From the NCBI GenBank assembly GCA_031396505.1, contig JANNKX010000284.1:1-8223 (forward strand): 8,223 nt of DNA, in the 5' to 3' direction. Below the pieces are notes generated by a model. That model had not been told where the DNA came from. It did no database searches and saw nothing but the letters and a program-made list of their open reading frames with translations. Below are positions 5,633 to 8,223 of the stretch, piece by piece. Numbering within the stretch: the stretch's first letter is position 1; each line of letters begins with the position of its first letter. The position numbers were made by a program, and so were the translations under genes. This DNA comes from JAAFHS01 sp031396505. Lineage in GTDB: Bacteria > Pseudomonadota > Alphaproteobacteria > Rhodobacterales > Rhodobacteraceae.

Positions 5633-7492
5633 CTACCCCGCCCGCCGCTTGCGCGCGCCTTTGGGATTTGCGTCAAACAGGCCCGCCAGTTGTTCCGTCA
5701 TCGCCCCCGCCAGTTGCTCCACATCCGTGATCGTCACCGCACGCTGGTAATACCGCGTCACATCATGCCCGATGCCAATCGCGATCAACTCCACCGCGCG
5801 GCGCCGTTCCACCATCGCAATCACATCGCGCAGGTGCTTTTCCAGATAGTTGGCCTGATTGACCGACAGCGTGCTGTCATCCACCGGCGCCCCGTCCGAA
5901 ATCACCATCAGGATCTTGCGCGCCTCGGGCCGTATCGCCGCCCGCCGATGCGCCCATTCCAACGCCTCGCCGTCGATGTTTTCTTTCAGCAGCCCCTCTT
6001 TCATCATCAGCCCAAGGTTTGGCCGCACGCGGCGCCACGGCGCATCCGCGCCCTTGTAGATGATGTGGCGCAGATCATTCAGGCGACCCGGCCCTTGCGG
6101 GCGCCCCTGCGCCAGCCAGCGTTCGCGCGCCTGCCCGCCCTTCCACGCCCGCGTGGTAAAGCCCAGAATCTCCACCTTGACCGAACAACGCTCCAACGTG
6201 CGCGCCAGCACATCGGCACAAATCGCCGCGATGGAGATCGGCCGCCCCCGCATCGACCCCGAATTATCCAGCAGCAAGGTCACACAGGTATCGCGAAATT
6301 CCGTATCCTTTTCGCGCTTGAACGACAGTGGTGTGGTCGGGTTCGCCACCACCCGCGCAAGGCGGCCCGCATCCAGCGTGCCTTCTTCCAGATCAAATTC
6401 CCAACTGCGGTTCTGTTGCGCCTGCAAGCGGCGCTGCAGCTTGTTGGCAAGGCGCGACACCGCCCCTTTCAGGGGTTCCAACTGTTGGTCCAGATAGGCG
6501 CGCAGGCGTTCCAACTCGGCCGGTTCGGCCAGATCTTCGGCCTTTATTTCCTCATCGAAATCCGTGGTATAGACCGTATAGTTCGGGTCCGCATCCGAAT
6601 AGGGTGCGGGTGGCGGCGGCTCCAGTGGCGCTTCGCCATCGGGCATTTCCGTCTCGTCGCCCTGTTCCATATCGGCGCTGTCTTCCATCGTCACCTGCGC
6701 CTGTGACTGGTCTTGCTGTTCTTCTTGTGACTGTTCCGGTGAGGCATCAGAGTCCTGATCCTCCTGCTCGTCATCCCCTGCCGAATCCGGCTGATCCTCG
6801 GCCGCGTCATCCTCGCCCGCCGCGTCGTCCGGATCGTCCATATCCGGGTCGTCCCCCAACTGGTCACCATAGCCAAGATCGGCAATCACGCGGCGGGTCA
6901 GGCGCGCAAACGCAGCCTGATCCGCCAGCATCGCCCCCACATCCGCCAGCGCGCCGCCTGCCTGTTCCTCCAGATGCGCGCGCCACAGTGCCATCACATT
7001 GCCCGCCCCGCGCGGCAGATCGCGCCCCGTCGCCAGATGCCGCACAAGGTAGCCCGCCGCCACCGGCAACGGCGCATCCGCCACCTGCGTGATCTGGGCA
7101 TAGCCCTTGCGGTCCGCCTCATGCAAAATCTTGGCGTCGATGTTCACCGCCGTCCCCGGCATCGCCCGTGCGCCCACCGCCTCGCAGCGCGCGGTTTCCA
7201 TCGCGTCATAAATCTCACGCGCAAGCGGCCCGGTGGGGGCATAGCGCGCGGATACCGCCTCGTCATGATGGCGCAACTTCATCGCCAGCGCATCTGCCGT
7301 GCCCCGCGCCAGCATCACCTCATCCCGCGTCATCCGGCGGCTGACCTGCGGCAGGCGCATGCCGTCCTTGGTGATGCCCGGCGGGTCCACGGTATAGGCC
7401 ACGGTCAGCTCAGGCAGGTCGGCCATCGTGCGCGTGGCATCAGCCAGCGCTTTCTTGAACGGATCGGCGGGATTGTCGTTTGGTTTGGTCAT
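5633..7492 (-). CDS. cobT: Aerobic cobaltochelatase subunit CobT
   Basis: This encodes 619 residues of the CobT subunit of the ATP-dependent CobNST cobaltochelatase, which inserts cobalt into hydrogenobyrinic acid a,c-diamide in aerobic cobalamin synthesis. The architecture is typical. An N-terminal CobT domain (about 1-210) carries the R-E-I-Y-D-A-M-E-T-A-R-C-E-A segment. A very acidic, Gln/Ser-rich low-complexity linker spans about 212-295. The C-terminal half holds a von Willebrand A domain with MIDAS residues D409-N-S411-G-S413 and a further Asp at 533 (I-S-D-G-A-P). CobT and the AAA+ subunit CobS form a chaperone-like ring that drives CobN. ATG 7492 is the only reasonable start, because an in-frame TGA lies 12 nt upstream of it; the ribosome binding site is weak. 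cobS is not next to it here. It is divergent from the FMN reductase gene. No cobalamin riboswitch is visible in the leader. Confidence 0.97.
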   Translation of the reverse strand: MTKPNDNPADPFKKALADATRTMADLPELTVAYTVDPPGITKDGMRLPQVSRRMTRDEVMLARGTADALAMKLRHHDEAVSARYAPTGPLAREIYDAMETARCEAVGARAMPGTAVNIDAKILHEADRKGYAQITQVADAPLPVAAGYLVRHLATGRDLPRGAGNVMALWRAHLEEQAGGALADVGAMLADQAAFARLTRRVIADLGYGDQLGDDPDMDDPDDAAGEDDAAEDQPDSAGDDEQEDQDSDASPEQSQEEQQDQSQAQVTMEDSADMEQGDETEMPDGEAPLEPPPPAPYSDADPNYTVYTTDFDEEIKAEDLAEPAELERLRAYLDQQLEPLKGAVSRLANKLQRRLQAQQNRSWEFDLEEGTLDAGRLARVVANPTTPLSFKREKDTEFRDTCVTLLLDNSGSMRGRPISIAAICADVLARTLERCSVKVEILGFTTRAWKGGQARERWLAQGRPQGPGRLNDLRHIIYKGADAPWRRVRPNLGLMMKEGLLKENIDGEALEWAHRRAAIRPEARKILMVISDGAPVDDSTLSVNQANYLEKHLRDVIAMVERRRAVELIAIGIGHDVTRYYQRAVTITDVEQLAGAMTEQLAGLFDANPKGARKRRAG

Positions 7493-7604
7493 AGCCCACG
7501 TAAATCATCCGCCGCGCCGATGGGCAAGATGGCCTTCGCGCAGGCACTGCAAAAATGCACACAGCACCTTCTAACATGGGGAAGTGTTTGCCCTTGGGCG
7601 CCGA

Positions 7605-7633
7605 ATTATATCTTTGCCAACGCAACCTATGGA
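7605..7633 (-). promoter_or_regulatory. Candidate cobT promoter in an AT island shared with the divergent gene
   Basis: The minus strand has a perfect -10 hexamer TATAAT (7610-7605), with a poor -35 (TCCATA, 7633-7628, 3 of 6) at 17 bp. It predicts a leader of roughly 105 nt before the cobT ATG. On the plus strand the same AT island reads TTATATC and could act as the -10 region for the FMN reductase gene starting at 7646. An inverted GCCC-TT-GGGC lies at 7590-7599 beside it. The island stands out in otherwise GC-rich DNA, but promoter use is inference. Confidence 0.35.
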
Positions 7634-7645
7634 TCGGAGCCCGCC

Positions 7646-8223
7646 ATGACAACCAAACCCAAAATCGCCCTTATCATCGGGTCCACCCGCAAGACCCGCT
7701 TTGCCGATATTCCCGCCCAGTGGATGCTGGCACAAGCGCAGGCGCGCGGTGACATGGATGTCGAACTGGTGGATTTGCGCGATTTCGACCTGCCGCTGTT
7801 TGATGAACCTGCCTCCAACGCCTACATGCCGTCATCCAACGCCGCCGCTGTGGCGTGGCAGCAAAAGATCGCAGGCTTTGACGGCTATCTTTTCGTGGTC
7901 GCCGAATACAACCATTCGGTCACCGGTGCCCTGAAGAACGCGATGGATCAGGCCTACGTCGAATGGGGGCACAAGCCGATGGCCGCGATTGCCTACGGCT
8001 CCATGGGGGGTGCCCGCGCGTTGGAGCATCTGCGGATGATCGCGGTCGAATTGCACATGGTCCCCACCCGCAATGCCGTCCACATCGGCGGCGGCGATTT
8101 CTGGAAAGTGCATCCCGGCATGGGCGGGTCGGGCAAGATGGCCGATATCGAAGGCGCGCTGCTGCCATCCGCCAAACTGACGCTGGACGATCTGGTCTGG
8201 TGGGCGAAGGCCACGATGGCCGC
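7646..8223 (+). CDS. NADPH-dependent FMN reductase family protein, partial at the right edge
   Basis: The frame is open from ATG 7646 to the window end, giving 192 complete codons of a flavodoxin-like FMN-binding oxidoreductase (NADPH-dependent FMN reductase/quinone reductase family). Members are usually about 180-205 residues, so only a few C-terminal residues are likely missing. The phosphate-binding loop is I-I-G12-S13-T14-R15. The second flavin contact is E87-Y-N-H-S91 followed by G-A-L-K-N-A-M-D, and the third is Y117-G-S-M-G-G122. These proteins reduce FMN, quinones, azo compounds or metal ions with NAD(P)H; which applies cannot be read here. The start is supported by GGAG (7636-7639) 6 nt upstream. 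It is divergent from cobT across 153 nt. A supply of reduced flavin could in principle serve B12 synthesis, since aerobic corrin formation needs flavin-dependent cobalt reduction, but this is only suggested by proximity. Confidence 0.92.
   Translation, partial: MTTKPKIALIIGSTRKTRFADIPAQWMLAQAQARGDMDVELVDLRDFDLPLFDEPASNAYMPSSNAAAVAWQQKIAGFDGYLFVVAEYNHSVTGALKNAMDQAYVEWGHKPMAAIAYGSMGGARALEHLRMIAVELHMVPTRNAVHIGGGDFWKVHPGMGGSGKMADIEGALLPSAKLTLDDLVWWAKATMA

Noticed and set aside
4575..5750. A 391-codon plus-strand open frame antisense to pepP
   Set aside because: It is Arg/His/Pro-rich with no domain and is opposite a well-conserved peptidase with all its metal ligands; shadow frame.
5579..6706. 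A 375-codon plus-strand open frame antisense to cobT
   Set aside because: Its basic, His-rich composition is the mirror of the cobT coding strand, with no motif or ribosome binding site; shadow frame.
6600..6860. Low-complexity acidic repeat in cobT as a sign of insertion or frameshift
   Set aside because: An acidic low-complexity linker between the N-terminal and VWA domains is a normal property of CobT, and the reading frame is intact across it.
6328..7092. A Pro-rich 254-codon plus-strand open frame
   Set aside because: The Pro/Arg-rich string is the antisense of the acidic CobT linker and its flanks, not a real protein.
7493..7604. Cobalamin riboswitch in the cobT leader
   Set aside because: A B12 riboswitch would be likely for a cob gene, but the leader of about 105 nt is too short and I do not find a convincing B12 box. 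CobT acts in B12 synthesis but seems not to be controlled this way here.

Overview
The window looks like an ordinary stretch of chromosome from an alphaproteobacterium, most likely a Rhodobacterales (Roseobacter/Paracoccaceae) species. The case rests on high GC with strong G/C third positions, an aerobic cobaltochelatase subunit CobT, a long (about 600-residue) aminopeptidase P, a stand-alone SufE, a DUF427 protein, and a leader upstream of pepP that resembles a short intergenic repeat I remember from Rhodobacterales genomes. Species assignment is not possible by eye.

Layout, left to right. (1) 1-825, minus: most of an MFS transporter whose C-terminus lies off the left edge. (2) 1003-2160, plus: ribonuclease D. 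(3) 2163-2627, minus: a small predicted outer-membrane lipoprotein, tail-to-tail with rnd with only 2 nt between stop codons. (4) 2628-2856: a divergent intergenic region with two perfect long inverted repeats. (5) 2857-3264, plus: SufE-type sulfur acceptor. (6) 3282-3327: a G/C-run inverted-repeat element between convergent genes. (7) 3341-3679, 3735-5537 and 5633-7492, all minus: DUF427, aminopeptidase P and CobT, which read in the order cobT, pepP, DUF427 and may be partly co-transcribed. (8) 7646 to the right edge, plus: NADPH-dependent FMN reductase family protein, divergent from cobT and truncated by the window only in its last residues. No stretch over 300 bases lacks a gene; the longest gap is about 229 bases.

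The genes do not form one pathway. They cover RNA 3'-end trimming (rnd), iron-sulfur sulfur transfer (SufE), peptide turnover (pepP), cobalt insertion in aerobic B12 synthesis (cobT) and flavin or quinone reduction. I found no phage, IS, CRISPR, toxin-antitoxin, tRNA or rRNA signature. I do not see a convincing new multi-gene system. The most interesting unexplained material is non-coding: the 37-bp palindrome carrying three GANTC (CcrM-type) sites at exact 10-bp spacing, the 20-bp-stem hairpin beside it, and the repeat-like leader in front of pepP. Start codons were revised from the longest open frame for rnd (ATG 1003), the lipoprotein (ATG 2627) and pepP (GTG 5537).
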